From NCBI GenBank assembly GCA_044220635.1, contig JBGAQP010000027.1, forward strand, positions 1 through 42,303: a DNA stretch of 42,303 nucleotides, read 5' to 3'. Under the pieces are notes generated by a model. That model ran no database searches, had not been told where the DNA came from, and saw only the letters and a program-made list of their open reading frames with translations. Source of the DNA: JBGAQP01 sp044220635 (lineage in GTDB: Bacteria > Pseudomonadota > Gammaproteobacteria > Burkholderiales > Usitatibacteraceae). The first letter of the stretch is position 1. Each line of letters begins with the position of its first letter. A program made the translations under genes and the position numbers. Below, in pieces: positions 33,281-41,457 of this stretch.

Positions 33281-35186
33281 TCTGCTCGGTCGAGCCGATG
33301 AAGGGCGACTGGGGACATTGCACGTAGCGCAGCCGCGTGCCGAGCGGCTCGAGGGTGTCGGGACGCATCGCGGACGGCGCGTGCCCGATGCCGTTGGCGA
33401 GTGCGGCGCCGGCGTTGGCGAGCCCGAGGGCCGCGATCATGTCGTCCTGGTCCACGCCGTCGCCCGAGATCCCGATCGCGCCGACGAGCTGCGCGCCCCG
33501 GTAGATCGGAACGCCGCCGGGAAAGATCTGCACGCCGTTCGCCGCGAGCGGCACGCCCGCGTCGGGCGTGCCCGCCCCCGCGCCCGCCGACGCCCGCCCC
33601 GCGCACCCCGTCTCGACGCTGCCCAGCACGCCCTTCACGAGCTGGTTGTGGACGAGGTCGAGCTGGAATCCGACGTTGAACGGGCTCCACGCGGCATAGC
33701 TCTTGGAAAGCGGGCCCGCGGGCGTGTCGGCGATCCCGTCGGGAAACGTCGGGCGGTGCAGGTTGCCGATCGCGCGCGTGGACCAGGCCACGCCCCCGGT
33801 GAGCGAGCCCGCGCTTGCGCCGACGAAATCGCGCATCGCGGCCACGTAGGCGGCGAGGCTCGCGCCCCCTCCCGGCGGGTCGAGGTACACCACGGGCGCG
33901 GCCGCGGCGAGTTGCGCGGCCGCATCGGGGTGCGAGAACAAGAGCGCGCCGCGCGCCTTCTGCGCGGAAACATCGATTCCGAAGACCGGCGCGTCCGCAG
34001 TCTGCGCGAGGCCGAGGATCGTGCCCTCGCGATCGACGACCGCGACCGTCACCTGGGCGGGGCTGCCGAGCGGGCGGCGGATCTGCCCCCGGGCGCGCGC
34101 CGCGACCTTGAGCGCCTCGCCGATGATCGCCTCCACGTCGCGGGCGGCGAGGCCTGCGCTCGCCGACGCCGTGGGCGGGAAGCGGTTCGCGTCCGAGGCG
34201 TTCACGAGCACCTTGGCGCCCAGCGGGGCGAAAGCGCCGGTATCGGCGCGCACGCCCGATGCGGCCGTGCCGAAGGCCGTGCCGGCGTGCACGGCGGCAT
34301 CCACATAGCCGGCCACCGGGATCAAGGCGCCCGGGAGCGCCCCGAAGGCCGGCGCGGCGGCCGGGTTGGAGGCGATCGCCTCGGAATCGACGTAGCGGAA
34401 AGTGCGTCCGTCCGCGGTGATGCGATCCGCGCGCCGGTCGTCCGGCGGCGAAAATCCGCTGCCGCCCGCGACGGCCACGAGTTCCTCGGGGTGCTCGTCC
34501 CGGTCGGTGATCACCCGGTCGAGCGTGTAGAGGCCGTCGGCCTCGACGCCGATCGCGCCGACCACCGTCCCGTTCCGGTAGAGCGGAATGCCTCCCGGGT
34601 CGGCGGCGAGCCCGAGCGGCGAGCGCTTCGGGCCGACGCTGCCATGCGCGAAGTTGCGGTTCACGTCGGAGCACGAGAGCTGCGAGAACTGCACGCCGAA
34701 GAGCGGACCGGAGGGCTGCTGCGATTCGCCCGGATAGAAGTTCTCCTGGACGATCTGGCCCGCCGTGCGCGTGGTGAACGCGTGTCCCTCCGTCGACAGG
34801 TAGGCCCCGGTGATCGCCTTGGCGATGGCCGCGAGCGAGGCGGGCACGGTTCCGGCGGCGATCCCGTCGAGCCCGCCCGAGCCCCCGCGCCCTCCGGTGA
34901 TCGCGATCGTCGCGGGCGCTCCCGTCATCTCGAACACGGCGAGCACGTTGCCCACGCGATCGACCACCGCGACCGTGGCGCGCACGCCCCGGGCCTGGGC
35001 CTCGCCCACCGCCTGGGCGAGCACGCGCCGGACGTCGTCCTGCGTCAGGAAATTCTGCGCGGACTGGCAGCTGCCCACGCAGGCGTTCGAGCCCGCGCTG
35101 CCCGTGGAGCCCGAGCAACCCGCGAGCACCGCGGCGGCGAGCCCCGCGGCGAGGAGCGCCGCCCGCGGGCCGGGCTCAGCGGCCAC
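33261..35186 (-). CDS. Lipoprotein with two GlcG/HbpS-type (DUF336) heme-binding-like domains
   Basis: A 641-residue protein starting at GTG 35186. The lipobox LAGC puts the acylated cysteine at residue 24, so it is a membrane-anchored lipoprotein. The GlcG/HbpS fold seems to occur twice: a first copy at about 45-250 (VRATVAVVDRVGNVLAVFEM, GGIPLYRNGTVVGAIGVEADG) and a second at about 345-620 (VTVAVVDREGTILGLAQTAD, GGVPIYRGAQLVGAIGISGDG). Known relatives bind or degrade heme (HbpS) or accompany glycolate oxidation (GlcG). The copies carry long insertions. It overlaps the genes on both sides (11 and 20 nt). A role in heme handling or as a cofactor-binding accessory of the cytochrome complex is inference. 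Confidence 0.82.
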   Translation of the reverse strand: MAAEPGPRAALLAAGLAAAVLAGCSGSTGSAGSNACVGSCQSAQNFLTQDDVRRVLAQAVGEAQARGVRATVAVVDRVGNVLAVFEMTGAPATIAITGGRGGSGGLDGIAAGTVPASLAAIAKAITGAYLSTEGHAFTTRTAGQIVQENFYPGESQQPSGPLFGVQFSQLSCSDVNRNFAHGSVGPKRSPLGLAADPGGIPLYRNGTVVGAIGVEADGLYTLDRVITDRDEHPEELVAVAGGSGFSPPDDRRADRITADGRTFRYVDSEAIASNPAAAPAFGALPGALIPVAGYVDAAVHAGTAFGTAASGVRADTGAFAPLGAKVLVNASDANRFPPTASASAGLAARDVEAIIGEALKVAARARGQIRRPLGSPAQVTVAVVDREGTILGLAQTADAPVFGIDVSAQKARGALLFSHPDAAAQLAAAAPVVYLDPPGGGASLAAYVAAMRDFVGASAGSLTGGVAWSTRAIGNLHRPTFPDGIADTPAGPLSKSYAAWSPFNVGFQLDLVHNQLVKGVLGSVETGCAGRASAGAGAGTPDAGVPLAANGVQIFPGGVPIYRGAQLVGAIGISGDGVDQDDMIAALGLANAGAALANGIGHAPSAMRPDTLEPLGTRLRYVQCPQSPFIGSTEQNACAGI

Positions 35187-36900
35187 CGGCGGCCCCTTCG
35201 GCCACGCGGGTCGTGCCGCGCGGCTTGAACGACGGGTCCCAGGCGTGCTTCGTGGCGTGGAAGCCGTGGCACAGCAGGCAGTTCGACGTGAGCTTCTTCT
35301 CCACGGGCCGGCCGCCCCCGTGGCACTCGCGGCAGGTCGCGATCGCGGGCATGGCGACGTCGCTCGAGCGCTTCGAGCGCGCCACGTCGTGGCAGTCGGC
35401 GCACTTCGCGGACGAGTGGCTCGCGTGGTCGAACCGCGCCTGGGGCATCCAGCGGTGATGGGGCCGGACCGCGGCCACGCTCCATTCGGGCGCGCCGTCG
35501 CGCTCGCCGCGAGCTACCTCGTGGCAGGTCTTGCAGACTCGCACCTCGAACAGCTCGGCCGAGACGCGCTCGGCCTTGCGGCTCGCGAGCTCGAGGGCGA
35601 CGCGCCGCTCGGCCTGCGAGGGCTCGCCCGCGCGCCGCAGCAGCCCTTCGCCCGGAACCCCGAAAGCTTTCTCGAAGCTATCCCGCACGCCGTTCAGCGC
35701 GAGGTTCGCATAGAACTCCCGGACCACCGTGGTCGCCTCGCGCGGCGCTCCGTGCGGGACTTCGCGCGCGGTCACCGCCGGCTCGAACTCCAGCCGGTGG
35801 CACTCCTGGCAGTGCCGACGCATCGACACCGGCTCGAAGCTGCGGCGCGAAGCGTCGGGCTGGTGGCAGCTCGCGCAGGCGAGCTTCATGCGCCCCTGGA
35901 GCGGGGAACGCACGCCCTTCGCATCGAGGTGCAGGTCGTGGGGGAAGACGAGGTTCGACTTCTCGGCGAGCGGCCCCGCCCCCTGGCGCACGCGCCGCAG
36001 CGTCGCGCCCTCGGGGAGCGTGACGCGGAACGCCGGGTGGTCGAGCGCGAAATCGGCGACGTTGTGCGAGCTTGCGCCCCCGGCCTTCGCCCGGATGTCG
36101 CGGTGGCAGTCGACGCAGAATCGGTCGTCGTCGCGGTGCGTCGGCTTCACCCCCTTGTGGTCCCGGTGGCAGCTCGTGCACCGCGATCCCTCGAAGAGCG
36201 CGGCCGGCTGCAGCGCGGGATCGACGTGCCGGCCGATGACCGCGTGGCACTCGAGGCAGGCGCGGTCCTTCACGTGCTCGAAGGCCACCTCGTGGCAGGC
36301 CTCGCACTTCGCCTCGATCGGCTGGTGGGCGAGCAGCACGGGGCCGGGATTCCAGAAACGGTCGCTCGCGAACACCCCTTGGCCCGCGGCGTCCTTCCAG
36401 GGCAGGTCGAGGACGCGCCCGGCCGGCACGAGGAAGAAGACCACCGCGAGCGCCACGAGCAGTCCCCAGGACGCCCAGCGCTTGGGCAGGCCCGAGGCGG
36501 CGAGCGTGAGGCGCGTGGCGCGCGTGGCGATCCCGCTCGCCACCTCCGGCGCGGGGCGCACGAGTTCCACCGCGATCGCCCCGTCGAAGCCCTCCGGCGT
36601 CTCGAGCGCGGTGAAGCGATAGGGGCCGACGTCGACCGAGGTCCCGGGCCGGAGGCGCACCGATTTCACGGCCTTGCGGGTGGTGCTCGAGCGGCCGACC
36701 ACGCCGGCCTCGCCCTCGCTGTAGACCGGCCCGTCGCGATTCACGATGAGGCCCTGGCTGAGGGCCACGCGCGGGTCCGGGAGGTGGATCTCGCAGTTCG
36801 CGGCGCGGCCGACCCGGATCCAGTCGGCGCGGATCTCGCGCTTCGCCTGCAGCGCGCGGCCGCTTCGGCCGCGGGTCTGGGTGACGAGGAGGAGTCTCAC
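35176..36900 (-). CDS. FHA-like domain fused through one membrane helix to a decaheme cytochrome c
   Basis: A 574-residue protein. Residues 1-115 look like a forkhead-associated domain (RVGRAANCEIHLPDPRV at 29-45, then a beta-rich stretch). One transmembrane helix lies at 142-160 (WASWGLLVALAVVFFLVPA). The rest would be periplasmic, with ten CXXCH sites from C199: CEACH, CLECH, CTSCH, CVDCH, CASCH, CQECH, CKTCH, CADCH, CRECH and CLLCH. The FHA glycine-arginine (G31-R32) is kept, but the Ser-Arg-x-x-His segment that reads phosphothreonine is ALSQG, so phosphopeptide binding is doubtful. It follows the cytochrome b gene by 19 nt. It probably takes electrons from cytochrome b into the periplasm; the FHA part could anchor a cytoplasmic partner. 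Confidence 0.87.
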   Translation of the reverse strand: MRLLLVTQTRGRSGRALQAKREIRADWIRVGRAANCEIHLPDPRVALSQGLIVNRDGPVYSEGEAGVVGRSSTTRKAVKSVRLRPGTSVDVGPYRFTALETPEGFDGAIAVELVRPAPEVASGIATRATRLTLAASGLPKRWASWGLLVALAVVFFLVPAGRVLDLPWKDAAGQGVFASDRFWNPGPVLLAHQPIEAKCEACHEVAFEHVKDRACLECHAVIGRHVDPALQPAALFEGSRCTSCHRDHKGVKPTHRDDDRFCVDCHRDIRAKAGGASSHNVADFALDHPAFRVTLPEGATLRRVRQGAGPLAEKSNLVFPHDLHLDAKGVRSPLQGRMKLACASCHQPDASRRSFEPVSMRRHCQECHRLEFEPAVTAREVPHGAPREATTVVREFYANLALNGVRDSFEKAFGVPGEGLLRRAGEPSQAERRVALELASRKAERVSAELFEVRVCKTCHEVARGERDGAPEWSVAAVRPHHRWMPQARFDHASHSSAKCADCHDVARSKRSSDVAMPAIATCRECHGGGRPVEKKLTSNCLLCHGFHATKHAWDPSFKPRGTTRVAEGAAGGR

Positions 36901-36919
36901 GGGGATCGCGCCGGGGGCG

Positions 36920-37753
36920 TCACCAGTAGATGAACACCGAGAGGACGTGCGCCGAGAGCGCGGCCAGCAGCGCGAGGGCGAGCGGCACGTGGATGTAGAG
37001 CCAGAGATCGAGGACCGCCTTGTGGCGCAGGTCGCGCCGCGCGCGCTGAAGGAGCTCGTTCTTCTGCAGGAGCAGCGTGTAGACCTCCTTGTTAAGCGTC
37101 GCGGACTCCGCTGGCAACCCGCGCGCGAGCTCCGGGAGCTCGCGCACCGCCGCCGCCGTCGGGCAGCCGGGGTCGCGCCCGGAGAGCAGGCGCAGGAACC
37201 CGCCGCCCAGGCTCGTTCCCGCGATCGAGCGATCGACCAGTGCGAGGATGCGGTCGGGCAGCGAGAGCGCCTTTTCGCGCACCTCCCGGTCGATGTCGGC
37301 GATCGCGAGCAGGATCGAGGCGACCGTCTCCTCGCCGAGGTTCTCGGTCATCGCGCGCGGCACGCGCAGGTAGACGAAGACGCCCCAGAAGCCGCTCGCG
37401 ACCACCGCGAGCATCAGGACATAGGCGAGCGTGTGGACGTTCCAGCCGAGCTCGAACCCCGTGTGCAGCGTGGCGACCACCACGAGCGCGGTGCCGAGGT
37501 ACACGTGCGCCGAAAGCCAGCCCTGCACGGTGCCCGCGTTCGAGCGATAGCGGCGCTTGCGGACGCCGAAATAGAGAAGCCAGAGGATCAGGGCCGCGCC
37601 GAGCGTTCCCAGCGCGTAGCCCAGCCAGGTCCCGCCGTAGGGCTTGAGAGGCGGCTCGTGCCAGAGATAGACCGCGGCGCAGATCGCGGCGAGGACGAGA
37701 CCCGCCTTGAACCAGCGGAAGCCCGCGTACTCGAGGATCGACTGGTGCCTCAT
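36920..37753 (-). CDS. Diheme cytochrome b-type membrane protein
   Basis: A 277-residue protein starting at ATG 37753, with GAAGGGA upstream. The frame stays open to a TTG at 37954, but that extension is hydrophilic and Arg-rich. Five hydrophobic helices are seen at about 14-31, 44-63, 81-100, 108-128 and 250-275. Helix 3 carries H83 and H97, and the last helix H255 and H269, each pair 14 residues apart, the spacing expected for two stacked b-type hemes. A cytoplasmic or periplasmic helical segment of about 110 residues lies between helices 4 and 5. It ends in SVFIYW. It likely exchanges electrons between quinones and the decaheme partner encoded next. First gene of the seven-gene operon. Confidence 0.85.
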   Translation of the reverse strand: MRHQSILEYAGFRWFKAGLVLAAICAAVYLWHEPPLKPYGGTWLGYALGTLGAALILWLLYFGVRKRRYRSNAGTVQGWLSAHVYLGTALVVVATLHTGFELGWNVHTLAYVLMLAVVASGFWGVFVYLRVPRAMTENLGEETVASILLAIADIDREVREKALSLPDRILALVDRSIAGTSLGGGFLRLLSGRDPGCPTAAAVRELPELARGLPAESATLNKEVYTLLLQKNELLQRARRDLRHKAVLDLWLYIHVPLALALLAALSAHVLSVFIYW

Positions 37754-37806
37754 CGCGGGGGGTCCCTTCGCGGGGAGGTCGTGAACGCCGGTTCGTGGAG
37801 CTTCAT
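37750..37806 (-). CDS. Possible 18-codon leader ORF coupled to the cytochrome b gene
   Basis: ATG 37806 opens a short frame, MKLHEPAFTTSPRRDPPR, whose TGA stop overlaps the ATG of the cytochrome b gene as ATGA, a classic coupling arrangement. A GGGAGG lies 12 bases upstream of its start, further than ideal. It has no recognisable family and could be chance in GC-rich DNA. Confidence 0.25.
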   Translation of the reverse strand: MKLHEPAFTTSPRRDPPR

Positions 37807-37926
37807 GCGCGGTTGGGGCCTCCCGACCCTCGCTGGACCGAGGGATGCCCGCCATCGTCGGCGCGTGACACGAGCGCCGATCGCGATGCCTCCCCCGGGC
37901 GTTCGTCGACGCCTTCTTGGTGGCGC

Positions 37927-37954
37927 ATTGTAGCTTTCCGGCGAGTCGGCGCAA
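37927..37954 (-). promoter_or_regulatory. Candidate promoter of the cytochrome operon
   Basis: On the minus strand TTGCGC (37949-37954) and TACAAT (37927-37932) are 16 bases apart, four and five matches to the sigma-70 consensus. This would give a leader of about 165 nt before the cytochrome b start at 37753. A long leader leaves room for RNA-level control. Confidence 0.4.
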
Positions 37955-38014
37955 GCGGCACCGTCCGCGGCGCCTTTGCGCAATCTCAAAGGGGAAAGAT
38001 GGGGGGCTCTCCGG

Positions 38015-38020
38015 TATAAT
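38015..38020 (+). promoter_or_regulatory. Candidate -10 box of the ccm operon
   Basis: TATAAT, an exact consensus, 35 nt before the ccmI ATG at 38056. The region 17 bases upstream (GGGGAAAG) has no good -35, so an activator may be needed. Confidence 0.45.
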
Positions 38021-38055
38021 CCCTGCGACTTTTCCCTCCGCGCCGCGCTCCCCGA

Positions 38056-39369
38056 ATGCTCGTCTTCTGGATCCTTGCCGCCCTCATGATCGTGGTGGCG
38101 CTGGCCTTCGTGCTCGTGCCCCTGCTTCGCGCGCGCGCGGCCGCCGGCCCGACGGAACACGAGGCGAACCTCGCGGTGCTGCGCGGGCAACGCGCCGAGA
38201 TCGAAGCCGACGTCGCGAGCGGCGTGCTGCCGCGCGAGGCCCGCGAGGAAGCGCTCGCCGAGCTCGTCACCCGCGCGCAGACCGATCTCGCGGCGCAGGC
38301 GACGGCCACCGCCACCAGGCCCTTGCCGCGGCCGACGATCGCCGCGGCCATCGTCGCCCTCGCGCTGCCGGCCGCCGCGATCGCGCTCTACGTCTCGCTG
38401 GGCACGCCGGGCGCGCTCGACGCCGCCCTCGCCGCCAAGGGCGGCGATCCCCACGCGAGCGACCAGGAAATGGCCGCGATGGTCGACGCGCTCGCCGTCA
38501 AGGTCCGCGAGCGCCCGGACGACCCGAACGGCTGGGCGCTGCTCGCCCGCTCCTCAGGGGCCCTGGGCCGGTTTCGCGAGTCGGCCGAGGCCTACGAGAG
38601 GCTCGCGCAGCTCGTCCCGGGCGATCCGGACGTGCTCGCCGACTACGCGGACGCGCTCGCCATGGCGCAGGGTCAGTCCCTCGCGGGCAAGCCCTACGAG
38701 CTGGTCAAGGAAGCGCTGAAGATCGATCCGGGGCACCGCAAGTCCCTCGCGCTCGCGGGAACGGCGTCGCTCAACGCGGGCGACTTCCCCGTGTCCCTCG
38801 GCTACTGGGAGCGCCTCGCGGCCCAGCTGCCCCCGGGGTCCGAGGACCTGTCGCGCACCCGCTCGATCATCGCGGAGGTTCGCGAGCGCTCTGCCGCCGC
38901 GGGCAAGCCCCTTCCCGCATCCCCTGCCGCTTCGGCACCTCCGGCCGCCATGGCGAAGGCGGCGCCCCCGAAGCCCGAAGCCGCCGCGCCCAAGGCACCT
39001 GCCGCGGGACCGGTCGCCTCGGGCGCGCAGGTCGTCACGGGCACGGTCAGCGTGGACGCGGACATGGCCGGCAGGATCACCGGCAGCGAGGCGCTCTACA
39101 TCTTCGCCCGGGCCGAAGGCGGGCCGCGCATCCCGCTCGCCGTCGTGCGCGCGACGGCGAAGGAACTGCCGCGTGCTTTCCGGCTCGACGACAGCATGGC
39201 CATGTCGCCGGGCATGACGCTTTCCTCCACGCCCGAGATCCGCATCGAGGCGCGCGTCTCGCGCTCGGGCAACGCGCAGGCCCAGTCCGGAGACCTGGTC
39301 GGCACGAGCGACGTGGTCAAGCCGGGCGCCCGCGACGTGAAGATCGTGATCAATCGCGTGCTGCCGTGA
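38056..39369 (+). CDS. ccmI: Cytochrome c biogenesis protein CcmI
   Basis: A 437-residue membrane protein of the heme-ligation complex that holds apocytochrome c for CcmF/H. Two transmembrane helices (about 2-25 and 95-115) flank a cytoplasmic helical part (LRGQRAEIEADVASGVLP). TPR-like helices follow at about 140-270 (DDPNGWALLARSSGALGRF). After a Pro/Ala linker (about 285-325) comes a C-terminal beta domain (GTVSVDADMAGRIT, ALYIFARAEGGPRIPLAVVR) that binds apocytochrome. Standing first in the operon rather than last is a permuted order. Overlaps ccmA by four bases. Confidence 0.92.
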   Translation: MLVFWILAALMIVVALAFVLVPLLRARAAAGPTEHEANLAVLRGQRAEIEADVASGVLPREAREEALAELVTRAQTDLAAQATATATRPLPRPTIAAAIVALALPAAAIALYVSLGTPGALDAALAAKGGDPHASDQEMAAMVDALAVKVRERPDDPNGWALLARSSGALGRFRESAEAYERLAQLVPGDPDVLADYADALAMAQGQSLAGKPYELVKEALKIDPGHRKSLALAGTASLNAGDFPVSLGYWERLAAQLPPGSEDLSRTRSIIAEVRERSAAAGKPLPASPAASAPPAAMAKAAPPKPEAAAPKAPAAGPVASGAQVVTGTVSVDADMAGRITGSEALYIFARAEGGPRIPLAVVRATAKELPRAFRLDDSMAMSPGMTLSSTPEIRIEARVSRSGNAQAQSGDLVGTSDVVKPGARDVKIVINRVLP

Positions 39370-40013
39370 ACGCCGGCCCGCCGACCGCCACCCCCCGCCT
39401 CGAGATCCGCTCGCTCGCCTGCTCGCGGGGTCCCGCGCGGCTGTTCAAGGACGTTTCCTTCGCGATCGCTCCCGGGGAGCTGGTCGCCCTGCGCGGCCCC
39501 AACGGAAGCGGCAAGACCACGATGCTGCGCTGCGTCGCGGGGCTCACGCGGCCCGATTCCGGCGAGGTCGTCTGGGACGGCGTCCCCGCGCGCGCATCCT
39601 CCCAGCCCTTCCACGGCGAGCTGCTCTACATGGGCCACCTGCCGGGCCTCAAGGACGACCTGAGCGCCGAGGAGAACCTGGAGTTCGCCCTCAAGCTGCG
39701 CGGCCAGGCGGCGCCCCCCGGGGCGATCCGCGAGGCGCTCGCCGAAGTGGGGCTCGAGAAGCGCCGCCTGCTGCCCGCGCGGCGGCTTTCGGCCGGGCAG
39801 CGCCGGCGCATCGGCCTCGCCCGCCTCGCGCTCGACGGGGCCGCGCTGTGGCTGCTCGACGAGCCGCTCACGGCCCTCGACGACGCGGGCCAGCACCAGC
39901 TCGCCGGGCTCCTCGGCCGGCACGTCGCGCGTGGCGGGCTCGCGTTGGTGGCGACACACCACGACCTTCCCGCGGGAGCGGGCGCGGTGCGCGAATGGCG
40001 CATGGGCGAATGA
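39366..40013 (+). CDS. ccmA: Heme exporter ATPase CcmA
   Basis: A 215-residue ABC ATPase. The start is GTG at 39366, overlapping the ccmI stop as GTGA; the frame is open far upstream, but that part lies inside ccmI. Walker A GPNGSGKT, signature LSAGQRRRIGLARL, Walker B LWLLDEPLTALDD and the H-loop in VATHHDLP are intact. It acts with CcmB, CcmC and CcmD to release holo-CcmE for heme delivery. Overlaps ccmB as ATGA. Confidence 0.95.
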   Translation: MNAGPPTATPRLEIRSLACSRGPARLFKDVSFAIAPGELVALRGPNGSGKTTMLRCVAGLTRPDSGEVVWDGVPARASSQPFHGELLYMGHLPGLKDDLSAEENLEFALKLRGQAAPPGAIREALAEVGLEKRRLLPARRLSAGQRRRIGLARLALDGAALWLLDEPLTALDDAGQHQLAGLLGRHVARGGLALVATHHDLPAGAGAVREWRMGE

Positions 40014-40726
40014 GCGCCGCCGCCACGCCCCTCGCCGAGACGCCGGCCCGCGGCTCCTTCGGCTCGGGATTCGCCTGGGCCTTCAGCCGCGACCTCACGC
40101 TCGCCTGGCGCCATCCCGACGAGACCATGCTCACGGTGGCGTTCTTCGTCCTCGTCGCCTCGCTCTTTCCCCTCGGCGTGGGCGCCGAGCCGCAGCTGCT
40201 GCAGCGCATCGGGCCCGGCGTGATCTGGGTGTGCGCCCTGCTCGCGGCGTTCCTGTCTCTGCCCTCGCTCTTCTCCGCGGATTTCGTCGATGGGTCCCTC
40301 GAGCAGATGGCCCTTTCTCCGCACCCCATGGCCGGTTGGGCCTGCGGCAAGATGGCCGCGCACTGGACGATGTCGGGGCTGCCACTCACGCTCCTGTCGC
40401 CCCTCATCGGGCTGCAGTACGGGCTCGCGACGGACACGCTCGGCGCGCTCGCCGCCGCGCTCGCCATCGGCACGCCCGTGCTCTCGCTCCTGGGCGCGGC
40501 CTGCGCGGCGCTGGCCCTCGGGGCGCGCGGCGGCGGCATGCTCCTCGCGCTTCTCGCCCTGCCCCTCTTCGTCCCCGTCCTCGTCTTCGGCGCGGGCGCG
40601 GCGGAAGCCCAGGCCTCCGGCGTATCTGCCGCGCCGCACCTCTCCCTGCTCGGCGCCGGGCTCATTCTCGCCGCCATGGGCCTGCCCGCGGCGGTGTGCG
40701 CCGCGGTGCGCATCGCGATCGACTGA
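40010..40726 (+). CDS. ccmB: Heme exporter membrane protein CcmB
   Basis: A 238-residue membrane protein starting at ATG 40010. The start region FAWAFSRDLTLAWRHPDETM and FSADFVDGSLEQMALSPHPM are typical of CcmB. Six hydrophobic helices are seen. It is the permease partner of CcmA. ATGA overlap with ccmA gives coupled translation, and ccmC begins two bases after its stop. Confidence 0.94.
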   Translation: MSAAATPLAETPARGSFGSGFAWAFSRDLTLAWRHPDETMLTVAFFVLVASLFPLGVGAEPQLLQRIGPGVIWVCALLAAFLSLPSLFSADFVDGSLEQMALSPHPMAGWACGKMAAHWTMSGLPLTLLSPLIGLQYGLATDTLGALAAALAIGTPVLSLLGAACAALALGARGGGMLLALLALPLFVPVLVFGAGAAEAQASGVSAAPHLSLLGAGLILAAMGLPAAVCAAVRIAID

Positions 40727-40728
40727 CC

Positions 40729-41454
40729 ATGAACCTGTTCTATTTCTCCTCGCCCGCCACCTTCTACCACCTCGCCGGCCGCATGGCGCCCTGGTTCTTC
40801 GTGCTCGCCGCGATCCTCGCGGTCACCGGGCTCTACATCGGCTTCTTCGAGGCGCCCACGGACTTCCAGCAGGGCGAGGTCTACCGCGTGATCTTCCTGC
40901 ACGTCCCCGCGGCGTGGATGTCGATGTTCCTGTACTTCATCATGGCCTGCTACGGGGCCCTGACGCTCACGTTCAACACGCGCCTTTCGGCGATGATGGC
41001 GCGGGCGATCGCCCCGACCGGCGCGATCTTCACCTTCGTCGCCCTGTGGACCGGCGCGTTCTGGGGAAGGCCCACCTGGGGCGCGTACTGGGTGTGGGAT
41101 GCCCGCCTCACCTCGGAGCTCGTCCTGCTGTTCCTCTACTTCGGGTTCATCGCGCTCGCCAATGCCTTCGAGGACCCGCGCCGTGGCGACCGCGCGGCCT
41201 CGCTCCTCGCCCTCATCGGCGTGGTGAACCTGCCGATCATCTATTTCTCGGTGCAGTGGTGGAATACCCTGCACCAGGGCTCCAGCGTGAGCTTCAAGGG
41301 CACCTCGATGCACGTGGCGATGCTCACCGGCATGCTCCTGATGGCCTTCGCCGCCTGGATGTACGCCGCGGGGGCCACGCTCGTGCGGGTGCGCGCCATC
41401 ATCCTCGAGCGAGAGTGCCGGGCCCAGTGGGTCCGCGACCTGAAAGGGGCGTGA
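40729..41454 (+). CDS. ccmC: Heme-handling protein CcmC
   Basis: A 241-residue membrane protein with six hydrophobic helices. The tryptophan-rich WWD segment reads WGAYWVWDARLTSELVLLF at about 119-137, and conserved periplasmic histidines lie in FLHVPAAWMSM and in WWNTLHQGSS. CcmC loads heme covalently onto CcmE. It is followed by ccmD after three bases. Confidence 0.95.
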   Translation: MNLFYFSSPATFYHLAGRMAPWFFVLAAILAVTGLYIGFFEAPTDFQQGEVYRVIFLHVPAAWMSMFLYFIMACYGALTLTFNTRLSAMMARAIAPTGAIFTFVALWTGAFWGRPTWGAYWVWDARLTSELVLLFLYFGFIALANAFEDPRRGDRAASLLALIGVVNLPIIYFSVQWWNTLHQGSSVSFKGTSMHVAMLTGMLLMAFAAWMYAAGATLVRVRAIILERECRAQWVRDLKGA

Positions 41455-41457
41455 ACC

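Larger units (their letters stand above)
37754..38055. other. 302-bp divergent intergenic region between the cytochrome and ccm operons
   Basis: This is the longest stretch without a confident gene. It lies between the starts of the cytochrome b gene (minus) and ccmI (plus). It holds a candidate promoter on each strand (37927-37954 minus, 38015-38020 plus) and a possible short leader ORF (37750-37806). A CCCTCG...CGAGGG pair around 37829-37845 could form a small hairpin. The layout suggests joint control of cytochromes and their maturation machinery. I see no recognisable operator. Confidence 0.6.

Noticed and set aside
35200..36300. Regularly spaced short repeats that might suggest a tandem or CRISPR-like array
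   Set aside because: The repeated GTGGCA-type words are codons of CXXCH heme sites in the decaheme protein, with irregular spacing.
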